A DNA stretch of 64,000 nucleotides from Streptomyces caelestis (GTDB lineage Bacteria; Actinomycetota; Actinomycetes; Streptomycetales; Streptomycetaceae), in assembly GCF_001279005.1 (NCBI RefSeq), contig NZ_LGCN01000143.1:1-64000 (forward strand), read 5' to 3'. The notes under the pieces were generated by a model, which was not told where the DNA came from, made no database searches, and saw only the letters and a program-made list of their open reading frames with translations. Shown piece after piece: positions 1 through 7,803 of this stretch. Both the position numbers and the translations under genes were made by a program. The stretch's first letter is position 1. Each line of letters begins with the position of its first letter.

Positions 1-158
1 GTCTTGCGGACCGTTTCGACCAGCAGGACCGAACCGGCCTGGGAGACGACCTGGCGGCCGTCGTCCTGGACGCGGACACGGGGATAGGACCCGATAGAGT
101 GCTTCACCTGGGAAGTGCCTCCGGCGGTGGCAGGAACAAGGACCTCGACAATCCTCAT
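1..158 (-). CDS. IS1380-type transposase, N-terminal part (truncated by window edge)
   Basis: ATG at 158 opens an unbroken minus-strand frame of 52 codons that runs off the window. The visible protein starts MRIVEVLVPATAGG and contains SYPRVRVQDDGRQVV followed by an AGSVLLVETV segment. This resembles the N-terminus of IS1380-family DDE transposases, where a basic segment precedes a 'G-x-V-x-x-A-G' stretch. The DDE catalytic residues would lie outside the window, so the family call rests on N-terminal resemblance and on the position inside a broken integrase. Transposases catalyse cut-and-paste movement of their own element. Confidence 0.5.
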   Translation of the reverse strand, partial: MRIVEVLVPATAGGTSQVKHSIGSYPRVRVQDDGRQVVSQAGSVLLVETVRK

Positions 159-229
159 TGTTGCTGGTCAGAGGCACTTTCTGCTTTTCTGCCCGCCTGC
201 CGGACAGCTCGCTTGATGAAAGCGCGAGG
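1..229 (-). mobile_element. End of an IS1380-type insertion sequence (partial)
   Basis: The first 158 bases encode the start of a transposase on the minus strand. The non-coding strip to about 229 then gives way to integrase sequence in another orientation. Read on the minus strand, the putative terminus begins CCTCGCGCTTTCATC (229 downwards); a CC terminus fits IS1380-family ends as I remember them. The next bases, TTAG (230-233), could be part of a target duplication. The other end lies outside the window, so the boundary is an inference. Confidence 0.5.
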
Positions 230-690
230 TTAGCGTCGGGAAGCAGTGGAGGGACTCCGGTGAGACCCATGACGACCGGGGCCTCAAGAACCGCCCGGCG
301 GAGGAGGTCCGGCTCGTCCCGATCCCGCCCCAGCTCGTCGCCATCCTCCGGCAGCACCTCGACACGTTCGGCACCGCCGAGGACGGGCGGCTGTTCACCA
401 ACGAGCGTGGGGGAGTGGTCGGCTCCTCGACGTACTACCGCGTCTGGCAGGAGGCCCGTGCGCTGGCGCTTCCGCCGGCCGCGGTCGCCTCTCCGCTCGC
501 GGCTCGCCCGTATGACCTCCGGCATTCGACACTGTCGACTTGGCTCAACTCCGGGGTGGATCCGACAGAGGTCGCCGAGCGTGCGGGCAACAGCGTGGAG
601 GTCCTGCTGAGCCGCTACGCCAAGTGCATCGACGGACGGCAGGAGATCGTCAACCGCAAGATCGAAGAGCTGCTGCGCGAATACGAGTGA
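217..690 (+). pseudogene. Tyrosine recombinase (integrase) C-terminal fragment
   Basis: The frame is open from 217 (after two stops at 211-219 region) to the stop at 690, but recognisable integrase sequence starts only near 235 (GKQWRDSGETHDDRGLKNRP). It continues through the catalytic-domain motifs YDLRHSTLSTWL (Arg-His) and LLSRYAKC, whose Tyr would be the nucleophile. The N-terminal SAM-like domain and the first catalytic Arg are missing, and no good start codon precedes the conserved part, so it should not be functional. The family is the one found in actinomycete integrative elements that insert at tRNA genes; a tRNA-Arg lies about 1 kb downstream. Truncation by the adjacent IS is the simplest explanation. 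Confidence 0.75.
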
Positions 691-705
691 TCACTGTTGC
701 GCCAG

Positions 706-742
706 ATGTGGGCCCTCGGAACCTCCGAGGGCCCACATTTTT
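706..742. terminator. Strong bidirectional hairpin terminator
   Basis: A perfect 15-bp stem (706-720 with 724-738), loop ACC, is followed by a T run to 742. It ends the integrase fragment on the plus strand and sits just past the stop of the minus-strand gene at 763, so it can serve both. Confidence 0.85.
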
Positions 743-762
743 GGCAACGCAGCTATAGATCG

Positions 763-1371
763 TCAGGAGCTGATCTGCTGGTGCGTCGCCAACCCGAGAT
801 CGGGGTTGTACCAGTTCGGAAGCTCTTGGGTGGCACGTACCTCCAGACGCATGAGCGCTCGCACATGCCCCTGCTGCGGGGTGAGCGAGTCCAAGAGACC
901 AATGACCTGGGCGAGCTTCGCCTGACGAGCGGGTGAGTCCGGCATACCTGCTAGCTCCATCAGGTGCCTGTAGGCGACCGTGAGCTGGGCGTTCACTTTG
1001 CTCTCAAGCTCAAGAACCGCGTCGCTTGCCACCAACTGAGCTTCAGCACGGGTATCTCGTTGGGTACGCCGCGCACTGCTCACTTCCGCTGCTTCCGCGT
1101 CGGCAGGTCCCGATTTCAGTGCGTACGCGTATGCCAGCATCGCGTCTCTGTAGTGACGATCATGGGCGTTGAGCAGAACGTAACAGCTCCGGAGCTGATC
1201 GATCCTGCGTTGATCTTCAGAAGCCTGCTGCTCTGTGACACGGACCCGTTCTTCTTGCTCCAGCCTCCGCAACTCCGCCCGCTGAGCGAAGACCTGAGTG
1301 ATCACTGCCGAAGCCAACGTGCCACCTACACCAACGATTGCGACGATCACAGAGATAGTCGCGCCGGACAT
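763..1371 (-). CDS. Hypothetical membrane-anchored coiled-coil protein
   Basis: I do not recognise this family. The roughly 202-residue protein starts MSGATISVIVAIVGVGGTLA, a single N-terminal membrane anchor (about residues 4-28). A charged Arg/Glu/Gln-rich helix follows (about 30-65), typical of a short coiled coil, then a mostly helical C-terminal part without cysteines or obvious catalytic motifs. I prefer ATG at 1371 because GGGGGTGGAG lies directly upstream; GTG at 1377 would sit on top of that ribosome-binding sequence. It lies between an integrase remnant and a tRNA and is slightly lower in GC, so it may be leftover cargo of an integrative element. Small anchored proteins of this shape are common in actinomycete elements and prophages, but no function can be assigned. 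Confidence 0.6.
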   Translation of the reverse strand: MSGATISVIVAIVGVGGTLASAVITQVFAQRAELRRLEQEERVRVTEQQASEDQRRIDQLRSCYVLLNAHDRHYRDAMLAYAYALKSGPADAEAAEVSSARRTQRDTRAEAQLVASDAVLELESKVNAQLTVAYRHLMELAGMPDSPARQAKLAQVIGLLDSLTPQQGHVRALMRLEVRATQELPNWYNPDLGLATHQQISS

Positions 1372-1377
1372 CTCCAC

Positions 1378-1655
1378 CCCCTGGGCTCAGCTGAGTTCCC
1401 TTGATGTGCAGACGGTAGCTAACGCACCCGCGTCGCTCGCTCCAGTCGCTGATAGTCGGCAGGGGGGAGTTGCTGCCGGCATGACACCGCCGACGGCCCA
1501 CCCCGCGTGGCGTCTGCTACCCGGTCTCTTGACTCGTCCAGGGGGCCTGCCATTGTCGGGGCTGACCTGGGGAGAAGCCTCAAGATGCTGTCCACGAATA
1601 GTCCACAGACTGAGTCATAGGGTCGCTGCGCGCTGCACACGCCTGCACATACGCG
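1378..1655. other. Intergenic sequence inside the element remnant
   Basis: No convincing gene is visible here. The frames that stay open lack ribosome-binding sites and show no Streptomyces codon bias. The likely promoter of the minus-strand gene at 763-1371 lies in the left part. The remainder probably represents decayed element sequence up to the tRNA 3' flank. Confidence 0.4.
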
Positions 1656-1696
1656 AAGACCCCGGCCTCAGCGTTTCCGCTGGTGACGGGGTCTTT
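1656..1696 (-). terminator. Hairpin downstream of tRNA-Arg
   Basis: AAGACCCCG (1656-1664) pairs with CGGGGTCTT (1687-1695), with an inner CAGCG/CGCTG stem. It begins 18 bases beyond the 3' end of the minus-strand tRNA and is the likely terminator of its precursor. Confidence 0.65.
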
Positions 1697-1713
1697 GGGC
1701 ACCTCATGCTGGG

Positions 1714-1785
1714 TGCCCCCGGCAGGATTCGAACCTGCGCACACGGCTCCGGAGGCCGTTGCTCTATCCCCTGAGCTACGGGGGC
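1714..1785 (-). tRNA. tRNA-Arg (anticodon CCG)
   Basis: The minus strand folds as a complete 72-nt cloverleaf. The acceptor stem is GCCCCCG/CGGGGGC, the D-arm GCTC/GAGC, the anticodon stem ACGGC/GCCGT around loop CTCCGGA (anticodon CCG, reading CGG), and the T-arm GCAGG-TTCGAAT-CCTGC with the invariant TTCGA. The discriminator base is A and no CCA is encoded. Its 3' half faces the integrase remnant, the expected orientation when the 3' end of a tRNA gene serves as attachment site. From memory, S. coelicolor carries an integrative element next to the syntenic tRNA-Arg. Confidence 0.97.
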
Positions 1786-1925
1786 GTGTCCTCCGCGCGG
1801 TGATCGCGGCGACGGGTAGAACACTACCAGCTCCCCGGGGGTGGTCATGAACCCGTTTTCGCAGGAGGGGCCGCCCGCGCGGGGTGGAAGTGGGGAAACG
1901 CCGGACGCGGTGGCCGGGGGCCGCC

Positions 1926-1931
1926 TACTCT
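1926..1931 (+). promoter_or_regulatory. -10 box TACTCT for a leaderless transcript
   Basis: TACTCT ends 6 nt before the GTG at 1938. There is no separate ribosome-binding site, so transcription probably starts at the start codon. Confidence 0.5.
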
Positions 1932-1937
1932 CGAGGG

Positions 1938-2372
1938 GTGCCAGGGGCGTCGGGCCGGGTTCTTGTTGTGGACGACAACAAGGTCATCCGGCAGTTGATC
2001 AGGGTCAACCTCGAGCTGGAGGGCATCGAGGTCGTGACCGCGGCCGATGGTGCCGAGTGTCTGGAAGTCGTCCATCAGGTGCGGCCCGACCTCGTCACCC
2101 TCGACGTCGTCATGCCGCGGCTCGATGGGTTCCGGACGGCCGCCCGGCTGCGCGCCGATCCCCGGACCGGTCACCTTCCGCTCCTCATGGTGAGCGCCTG
2201 CACCCGGTACGAGGTCGAGAACGGGCTCGAGGTGGGGGTGGACGCCTTCCTCGCCAAGCCCTTCGATCCCGCGGAGCTCGTCCGGACCGTCCAGCGGCTG
2301 ATTCCGGGGCCCCTCGGACGTGTGCGCGGGCCCGGGGACGCCGAGCCGGCCGCCGGGCACGCGGGAGGGTGA
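1938..2372 (+). CDS. Stand-alone response regulator receiver protein
   Basis: This 144-residue protein is a single CheY-like receiver domain with no output domain. The acidic pair is Asp12-Asp13 (VLVVDDNK), the phosphoacceptor Asp56 (VTLDVVMPRLDG), the switch Ser86 (MVSA) and the invariant Lys107 (AKPFD). A short Gly/Ala-rich tail of about 20 residues follows. Such single-domain proteins usually pass phosphate to or bind a partner rather than DNA; no kinase gene is adjacent, so the partner is unknown. The GTG at 1938 is preferred over ATG at 1884 because the receiver begins directly after it and a -10 box lies 6 nt upstream. It is followed by nrtL with its own leaderless promoter. Confidence 0.88.
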   Translation: MPGASGRVLVVDDNKVIRQLIRVNLELEGIEVVTAADGAECLEVVHQVRPDLVTLDVVMPRLDGFRTAARLRADPRTGHLPLLMVSACTRYEVENGLEVGVDAFLAKPFDPAELVRTVQRLIPGPLGRVRGPGDAEPAAGHAGG

Positions 2373-2437
2373 GCGGCGGCCGTCCACATCTCGGGACCGT
2401 GGCCCAACTCATTCGTCTACCCACCCCCCTCCTCCCC

Positions 2438-2443
2438 TACGCT
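2438..2443 (+). promoter_or_regulatory. -10 box TACGCT for leaderless nrtL
   Basis: TACGCT ends 6 nt before GTG 2450, and the pyrimidine-rich stretch upstream has no ribosome-binding site. Confidence 0.5.
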
Positions 2444-2449
2444 TGTCCC

Positions 2450-3466
2450 GTGACCCCCGTCGAGCTCTCCCGCACCGTGCTGCAGGCGGTGCGCCGTGCC
2501 GTCGACGAGGGGGAGCTGAGGGTGGCGGTCCTGCCCGAGCGGGTCCGCGTGACGCCTCCGGGGCCCGGAGGGTGCGGGGACTACGCGACCAATGTCGCCC
2601 TTCAGCTCGCGCGGCCGGCGGGGGAGCAGGCCCAGCGGGTCGCCGAGATCCTCCGGCCCCGTCTTCTGGGAGCCCCCGGCATCAGCGACGTCGTCGTCAC
2701 CGGACCCGGGTTCCTCAACATCAGCCTCGCCCGCGCCGGGAGCGCCGGTCTCGTCCGCGAGATCCTGCGATGCGGTTCCCGGTATGGGCACGGTGACGCC
2801 CTGCGCGGCCACACCGTCCGGCTCCGCGCGGTCCCCGAGGTGCGAGCCGTCGTCCAGGCCGAGGCGCTCGGCCGGATCCTCCGGTCCCAGGGCGCCGTCG
2901 TCCACCTCGACGACCACGACGACCACGACGACCACGACGACCTCGACCACCTCGACGACGACCACGGCGCCGTCGTCCGGCCCGTCCCCGCGCCCGCCGA
3001 CCCCCTCCCGCTCGGCCGTGACGCCGCCCGCTGGGCCCTGCTGTACCCCGCCCCGCACGACCGGCCCCGGATCGGCGGCGAGCACCTGGTGCAGCGGGAG
3101 GGCAACCCCCTCTTCCGGGTGCGGTACGCCCACGCCCGGACCCGGGCGCTCCTGCGCAACGCCGCCGATCTCGGCTTCGGGCCCGAGCCCGGTCCCGTGG
3201 CGGAGGACCGGACGCTGGTCCAGGTCCTCGCCGACCATCCCCGGATCCTCGCGGCCGCCGCGGTCCACCGTGCGCCCGACCGGCTCGCCCGGCAGCTCGT
3301 CGCCGTCGCCGACGCCGTACTGCCCCTGTTTCCCGCCGTGCTGCCCCTCGGTGAGGAGAAACCCTCGGCCGCCCACCGTGCCCGGCTCGCGCTCGCCGAC
3401 GCCGCCGGGACGGTGCTGGCCGGCGGCCTGTCCCTGCTCGGCATCGACGCACCCGACCACCTCTGA
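2450..3466 (+). CDS. nrtL: ArgS-related anticodon-binding protein NrtL
   Basis: The 338-residue product resembles parts of arginyl-tRNA synthetase: an N-terminal Arg-tRNA-synthetase-like segment ([22 protein letters not shown]; about 40-95) and a C-terminal DALR anticodon-binding domain ([15 protein letters not shown] to the LSLLGI end). The catalytic HIGH and KMSKS signatures and the synthetase core are missing, so it cannot charge tRNA. In their place lies an Asp/His low-complexity linker (about residues 155-172). Genes of this type sit directly before lysA in streptomycetes, and here lysA starts 20 nt after its stop, implying an operon. A role in tRNA-Arg binding or in controlling lysA is possible but unproven. 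It is also close to a tRNA-Arg gene, probably by coincidence. Confidence 0.85.
   Translation: MTPVELSRTVLQAVRRAVDEGELRVAVLPERVRVTPPGPGGCGDYATNVALQLARPAGEQAQRVAEILRPRLLGAPGISDVVVTGPGFLNISLARAGSAGLVREILRCGSRYGHGDALRGHTVRLRAVPEVRAVVQAEALGRILRSQGAVVHLDDHDDHDDHDDLDHLDDDHGAVVRPVPAPADPLPLGRDAARWALLYPAPHDRPRIGGEHLVQREGNPLFRVRYAHARTRALLRNAADLGFGPEPGPVAEDRTLVQVLADHPRILAAAAVHRAPDRLARQLVAVADAVLPLFPAVLPLGEEKPSAAHRARLALADAAGTVLAGGLSLLGIDAPDHL
2912..2965 (+). repeat. 9-bp tandem repeat inside nrtL
   Basis: Three exact copies of GACCACGAC (2912-2938) are followed by three degenerate copies to 2965. They encode the Asp/His run of NrtL. Slippage can expand or contract it in units of three residues without shifting frame. 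Confidence 0.85.
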
Positions 3467-3486
3467 GAGAGCCCAGAGAGAAGACC

Positions 3487-4878
3487 ATGAGCCGTTCCGC
3501 ACACCCCGCCGGGCCCCGTCACGCCGACGTCCTCCCCGAGGGGCACTACTCCGCACCGCCCGCCGACCTCAACGCCCTCGACCCCAAGGTGTGGGCCGAG
3601 ACCGTCACCCGTGACGCGGACGGCGTGCTCACCGTCGGCGGGATCGACGTCAAGCGGCTCGCCGAGGAGTTCGGCACCCCCGCCTACTTCCTCGACGAGC
3701 GGGACTTCCGGGCCCGGGCGCGGGCCTGGCGCACCGCCTTCGGCGGCGACGCCGACGTGTTCTACGCCGGCAAGGCGTTCCTCTCCCGGGCCGTCGTGCG
3801 GTGGCTGGACGAGGAGGGGCTGAACCTCGACGTGTGCTCGGGCGGGGAGCTGGCCACCGCGCTGTCCGGCGGGATGCCCGCCGAGCGGATCGCCTTCCAC
3901 GGCAACAACAAGTCCGTCGCGGAGATCCGGCGGGCCGTGGAGGCAGGGATCGGGCGGATCGTGCTCGACTCGTTCCAGGAGATCGTCCGCGTCGCGCACA
4001 TCGCGCGGGAGCTCGGCAGGCGGCAGCGGGTGCAGATCCGCATCACCGTGGGCGTCGAGGCGCACACGCACGAGTTCATCGCCACCGCCCACGAGGACCA
4101 GAAGTTCGGCATCCCGCTGGCCGGCGGGCAGGCGGCGGAAGCCGTGCGGCGGGCCCTGCAGCTCGACGGGATCGAGCTCATCGGGATCCACTCGCACATC
4201 GGGTCGCAGATCTTCGACATGTCGGGCTTCGAGGTCGCCGCGCACCGGGTCGTCGGGCTGCTCAGGGAGATCCGCGACGAGCACGGGGTCGAGCTGCCCG
4301 AGATCGACCTCGGGGGCGGGCTCGGGATCGCGTACACCAGCGGCGACGACCCGCGCGAGCCGCACGAGATCGCCAAGGCGCTGACCGAGATCGTCACACG
4401 GGAGTGCGAGGCCGCGCGGCTGACGACCCCCCGGATCTCCGTGGAGCCGGGGCGCGCCGTCGTCGGGCCCACCGCCTTCACGCTCTACGAGGTCGGCACC
4501 GTCAAGCCGCTGGAGGGGCTGCGGACGTACGTCTCCGTGGACGGCGGGATGTCGGACAACATCCGCACCGCGCTGTACGACGCCGAGTACAGCGTCGCCT
4601 TGGCCTCCCGGGTGTCCGACGCCGAGCCGGTGCTGTGCCGGGTCGTCGGCAAGCACTGCGAAAGCGGTGACATCGTGGTGAAGGACGCCTTCCTGCCGGG
4701 GGACCTGGCTCCGGGCGACCTCGTCGCCGTGCCGGCGACCGGGGCGTACTGCCGGTCCATGGCCAGCAACTACAACCACGTGCTGCGTCCGCCCGTCGTC
4801 GCCGTCCGGGACGGCGAGGCGCGCGTGATCGTGCGGCGGGAGACGGAGGAGGACCTCCTCCGTCTCGACGTCGGATGA
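3487..4878 (+). CDS. lysA: Diaminopimelate decarboxylase
   Basis: LysA removes CO2 from meso-diaminopimelate to give L-lysine, the last step of lysine synthesis, using pyridoxal phosphate. The 463-residue protein has the fold type III alanine-racemase-like barrel with the PLP lysine Lys96 in [10 protein letters not shown], then [24 protein letters not shown] and EPGRAVVG (phosphate and cofactor binding). The C-terminal beta domain carries HCESGD and GAYCRSM at the dimer-interface active site. The length is normal. The ATG at 3487 follows GAGAGAAG by a few bases and lies 20 nt after nrtL, so the two are probably cotranscribed. Confidence 0.97.
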   Translation: MSRSAHPAGPRHADVLPEGHYSAPPADLNALDPKVWAETVTRDADGVLTVGGIDVKRLAEEFGTPAYFLDERDFRARARAWRTAFGGDADVFYAGKAFLSRAVVRWLDEEGLNLDVCSGGELATALSGGMPAERIAFHGNNKSVAEIRRAVEAGIGRIVLDSFQEIVRVAHIARELGRRQRVQIRITVGVEAHTHEFIATAHEDQKFGIPLAGGQAAEAVRRALQLDGIELIGIHSHIGSQIFDMSGFEVAAHRVVGLLREIRDEHGVELPEIDLGGGLGIAYTSGDDPREPHEIAKALTEIVTRECEAARLTTPRISVEPGRAVVGPTAFTLYEVGTVKPLEGLRTYVSVDGGMSDNIRTALYDAEYSVALASRVSDAEPVLCRVVGKHCESGDIVVKDAFLPGDLAPGDLVAVPATGAYCRSMASNYNHVLRPPVVAVRDGEARVIVRRETEEDLLRLDVG

Positions 4879-4981
4879 GCCGCGACGCCGGCGGGGCGAC
4901 GGTGCCGGATGCGCGGCCATGTCGGATGAGTGGCGACAAAGAACCTGATCGGACGGCGGAAGATCTTCTGTCTTTTCGGTC

Positions 4982-5037
4982 ATGAAAATGAAATAGATGT
5001 CTCACGATCCGGACCGGGGAAAGAAACCCCCGTCCGG
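4982..5037 (+). promoter_or_regulatory. lysA-hom intergenic hairpin and micro-frames
   Basis: An 11-bp stem with one mismatch (5009-5019 with 5027-5037, loop AAAGAAA) lies 48 nt before hom. No T run follows, so it is either the lysA terminator or part of a hom leader. Just upstream is a four-codon ATG frame (4982-4996). Directly after the hairpin, GTG 5037 opens a stretch in frame with hom that reads SETGATETVI. The Thr/Val/Ile content is suggestive but proves nothing. Confidence 0.4.
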
Positions 5038-5084
5038 TGAGTGAGACTGGTGCAACCGAGACGGTAATCAGGAATCGAGGTCGG

Positions 5085-6377
5085 ATGATGCGTACGCGTC
5101 CGCTGAAGGTGGCGCTGCTGGGCTGTGGAGTGGTCGGCTCAGAGGTGGCGCGCATCATGACGACGCACGCCGACGACCTCGCCGCCCGCATCGGGGCCCC
5201 GGTGGAGCTCGCGGGCGTGGCCGTGCGGCGGCCCGACCGGGTGCGCGAGGGGATCGACCCCGCCCTGGTCACCACCGACGCCACCGCGCTCGTCAAACGG
5301 GGCGACCTCGACATCGTCGTGGAGGTCATCGGCGGCATCGAGCCCGCCCGCACGCTCATCACCACCGCCTTCGAGCACGGCGCGTCCGTCGTCTCCGCGA
5401 ACAAGGCGCTGCTCGCCCAGGACGGCGCCGCGCTGCACGCCGCCGCCGAGGAGCACGGCAAGGACCTCTACTACGAGGCCGCCGTCGCCGGCGCCATCCC
5501 GCTGATCCGCCCGCTGCGCGAGTCGCTCGCCGGGGACAAGGTCAACCGGGTGCTCGGCATCGTCAACGGGACGACCAACTTCATCCTCGACAAGATGGAC
5601 ACCACCGGCGCCGGCTACCAGGAGGCCCTCGACGAGGCCACCGCGCTCGGGTACGCCGAGGCCGACCCCACCGCCGACGTCGAGGGCTTCGACGCCGCCG
5701 CCAAGGCCGCCATCCTGGCCGGGATCGCCTTCCACACGCGGGTGCGCCTCGACGACGTCCACCGCGAGGGCATGACCGAGGTCACCGCCGCCGACTTCGC
5801 CTCCGCGAAGGAGATGGGCTGCACCATCAAGCTGCTCGCCATCTGCGAGCGGGCCGGGGACGGCGCGTCGGTCACCGCGCGGGTGCATCCGGCGATGATC
5901 CCGCTCGGCCACCCGCTCGCCTCCGTGCGCGGCGCCTACAACGCCGTGTTCGTCGAGTCGGACGCCTCCGGGCAGCTGATGTTCTACGGGCCGGGCGCGG
6001 GCGGCGCGCCGACCGCCTCCGCCGTGCTCGGGGACCTGGTCGCCGTGGGGCGCAACCGGGTCGGCGGGACGACCGGGCCGGGGGAGTCGGCGTACGCCGC
6101 GCTGCCCGTCTCGTCGATGGGCGAGGTCGTCACGCGCTACCACATCAGCCTCGACGTGGCCGACAAACCGGGCGTCCTGGCCCAGGTCGCGACCGTGTTC
6201 GCCGAGCACGGTGTCTCGATCGACACGGTCCGCCAGCAGGGCAAGGACGGTGAGGCCTCCCTCGTCGTCGTCACCCACCGTGCGTCCGACGCCGCCCTCG
6301 GCGGGACCGTCGAGGCGTTGCGCAAGCTCGACACCGTGCGCGGTGTCGCCAGCATCATGCGGGTTGAAGGAGAGTAA
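5085..6377 (+). CDS. hom: Homoserine dehydrogenase
   Basis: This enzyme reduces aspartate-semialdehyde to homoserine with NAD(P)H, at the branch leading to threonine and methionine. The 430-residue protein has an N-terminal Rossmann fold (LLGCGVVGSEVA, residues 11-22), the catalytic and dimerisation domain (VVEVIGGIEPA, SANKALLA, GIVNGTTNFIL, EADPTADVEGFDAAAK), and a C-terminal ACT domain from about 350 (YHISLDVADKPGVLAQVA), typical of threonine-inhibited forms. ATG 5085 follows GGAATCGAGG; GTG 5037 in the same frame is less likely because the added residues precede the conserved start. It leads hom-thrC, separated by 6 nt; thrB follows after a gap. Confidence 0.95.
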   Translation: MMRTRPLKVALLGCGVVGSEVARIMTTHADDLAARIGAPVELAGVAVRRPDRVREGIDPALVTTDATALVKRGDLDIVVEVIGGIEPARTLITTAFEHGASVVSANKALLAQDGAALHAAAEEHGKDLYYEAAVAGAIPLIRPLRESLAGDKVNRVLGIVNGTTNFILDKMDTTGAGYQEALDEATALGYAEADPTADVEGFDAAAKAAILAGIAFHTRVRLDDVHREGMTEVTAADFASAKEMGCTIKLLAICERAGDGASVTARVHPAMIPLGHPLASVRGAYNAVFVESDASGQLMFYGPGAGGAPTASAVLGDLVAVGRNRVGGTTGPGESAYAALPVSSMGEVVTRYHISLDVADKPGVLAQVATVFAEHGVSIDTVRQQGKDGEASLVVVTHRASDAALGGTVEALRKLDTVRGVASIMRVEGE

Positions 6378-6383
6378 CCAGCA

Positions 6384-7442
6384 ATGACCCACCAGTGGCG
6401 CGGAATCATCGAGGAGTACCGGGACCGGCTGCCGGTATCCGACACCACGCCGGTCGTGACGCTCCGTGAGGGCGGCACGCCGCTCGTGCCCGCGCAGGTG
6501 CTCTCCGAGCGCACGGGCTGCGAGGTGCACCTCAAGGTCGAGGGCGCGAACCCGACCGGGTCCTTCAAGGACCGCGGGATGACCATGGCCATCTCCAAGG
6601 CCAAGGAGGAGGGCGCGCAGGCCGTCATCTGCGCCTCCACCGGCAACACCTCCGCCTCCGCCGCCGCGTACGGCGTGCGCGCGGGCATGGTCTCCGCCGT
6701 GCTCGTGCCGCAGGGCAAGATCGCGCTCGGCAAGATGGGCCAGGCGCTGGTGCACGGCGCGAAGATCCTCCAGGTCGACGGCAACTTCGACGACTGCCTC
6801 ACGCTGGCCCGCGCGCTGAGCGACAACTACCCGGTGGCGCTGGTCAATTCGGTCAACCCGGTGCGCATCGAGGGCCAGAAGACCGCCGCCTTCGAGATCG
6901 TGGACATGCTGGGCGACGCGCCCGACATCCACGTCCTGCCGGTGGGTAACGCGGGCAACATCACCGCGTACTGGAAGGGGTACAAGGAGTACGCCGCCGA
7001 CCGCGTCAGCACGAGGACGCCGCGCATGTGGGGCTTCCAGGCTTCCGGCAGCGCGCCGATCGTGCGCGGCGAGGTCGTCAAGGACCCGTCGACCATCGCC
7101 ACCGCCATCCGCATCGGCAACCCCGCCTCCTGGGACTTCGCGCTCGCCGCGCGGGACGAGTCGGGCGGCGCCATCGACGAGGTGACCGACCGTGAGATCC
7201 TGCGCGCCTACCGGCTGTTGGCCTCGCAGGAGGGCGTCTTCGTCGAGCCCGCGTCCGCCGCTTCGGTGGCCGGTCTGCTGAAGGCCGCCGAGCAGGGCAG
7301 GGTCGACCCGGGGCAGCGGATCGTGTGCACCGTCACCGGCAACGGCCTGAAGGACCCGGACTGGGCCGTCGCCGGCGCTCCGCAGCCGGTCACCGTCCCC
7401 GTGGACGCCGCGACCGCCGCCCAGCGGCTCGGCCTCGTCTAG
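6384..7442 (+). CDS. thrC: Threonine synthase
   Basis: ThrC converts O-phosphohomoserine to threonine. The 352-residue protein is the shorter, class II-type PLP enzyme. The Schiff-base lysine is Lys62 in TGSFKDRGM, followed by [15 protein letters not shown] and the phosphate-binding loop [15 protein letters not shown]. It starts 6 nt after hom, inside AGGAGAGTAACCAGCAATG, with a good ribosome-binding site, so translation is probably coupled. The product of ThrB, encoded downstream, is its substrate. Confidence 0.96.
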   Translation: MTHQWRGIIEEYRDRLPVSDTTPVVTLREGGTPLVPAQVLSERTGCEVHLKVEGANPTGSFKDRGMTMAISKAKEEGAQAVICASTGNTSASAAAYGVRAGMVSAVLVPQGKIALGKMGQALVHGAKILQVDGNFDDCLTLARALSDNYPVALVNSVNPVRIEGQKTAAFEIVDMLGDAPDIHVLPVGNAGNITAYWKGYKEYAADRVSTRTPRMWGFQASGSAPIVRGEVVKDPSTIATAIRIGNPASWDFALAARDESGGAIDEVTDREILRAYRLLASQEGVFVEPASAASVAGLLKAAEQGRVDPGQRIVCTVTGNGLKDPDWAVAGAPQPVTVPVDAATAAQRLGLV

Positions 7443-7803
7443 CGCGAGCGGCGATCCGGGAGAGGGTCCGCGCAACGGGCGTAAGAACGCGCCCGCCTGG
7501 GAAAGTTCTCTCCAGGGGTGCACAGAGGGCTTGCGACACGCATCGTGCGCCTCCTGTGCGCCCTATGTCGTCACTGAACCTTCCTTCGATAGGCTGTACC
7601 GAACCCGCCCACCGCATATGCCGCGGCATCGCGGTGTCTCCGCGGTCTCTCCGTGGTCCGGAAAGCGGCCCGGAGGGTCCGGAGAGCGGCCGGCCACCCC
7701 GGCCGGCGGCGATCCCAGGGGGTTTCGTACGCCCTCGTATGTCCGACGAACGTCCGTCGAATTCCGTTCGACAGTCACGCAGCTCAAGGAGAGTCTTCGA
7801 GCG
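7443..7803 (+). promoter_or_regulatory. thrC-thrB intergenic region with candidate promoter
   Basis: This 361-nt gap separates thrB from hom-thrC. TAGGCT at 7590-7595 is a candidate -10 box, which would leave a leader of roughly 200 nt before thrB. The sequence TCAAGGAGAGTC near 7785 is the thrB ribosome-binding site. No hairpin with a T run was noticed, so read-through from thrC remains possible. Confidence 0.4.

Noticed and set aside
1841..2449. Long upstream extension of the nrtL frame from 1841
   Set aside because: It overlaps the receiver gene in another frame and is Arg/Gly-rich. The DALR-containing protein starts at GTG 2450, six bases after a -10 box.
2602..4983. Minus-strand open frame of nearly 800 codons opposite nrtL and lysA
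   Set aside because: Its product is compositionally biased without domain motifs, and lysA on the other strand has full catalytic motifs. High GC content suppresses stops on the reverse strand.
5037..5084. Alternative hom start at GTG 5037
   Set aside because: The ribosome-binding sequence and conserved N-terminus fit ATG 5085; the upstream codons are considered only as a possible leader.
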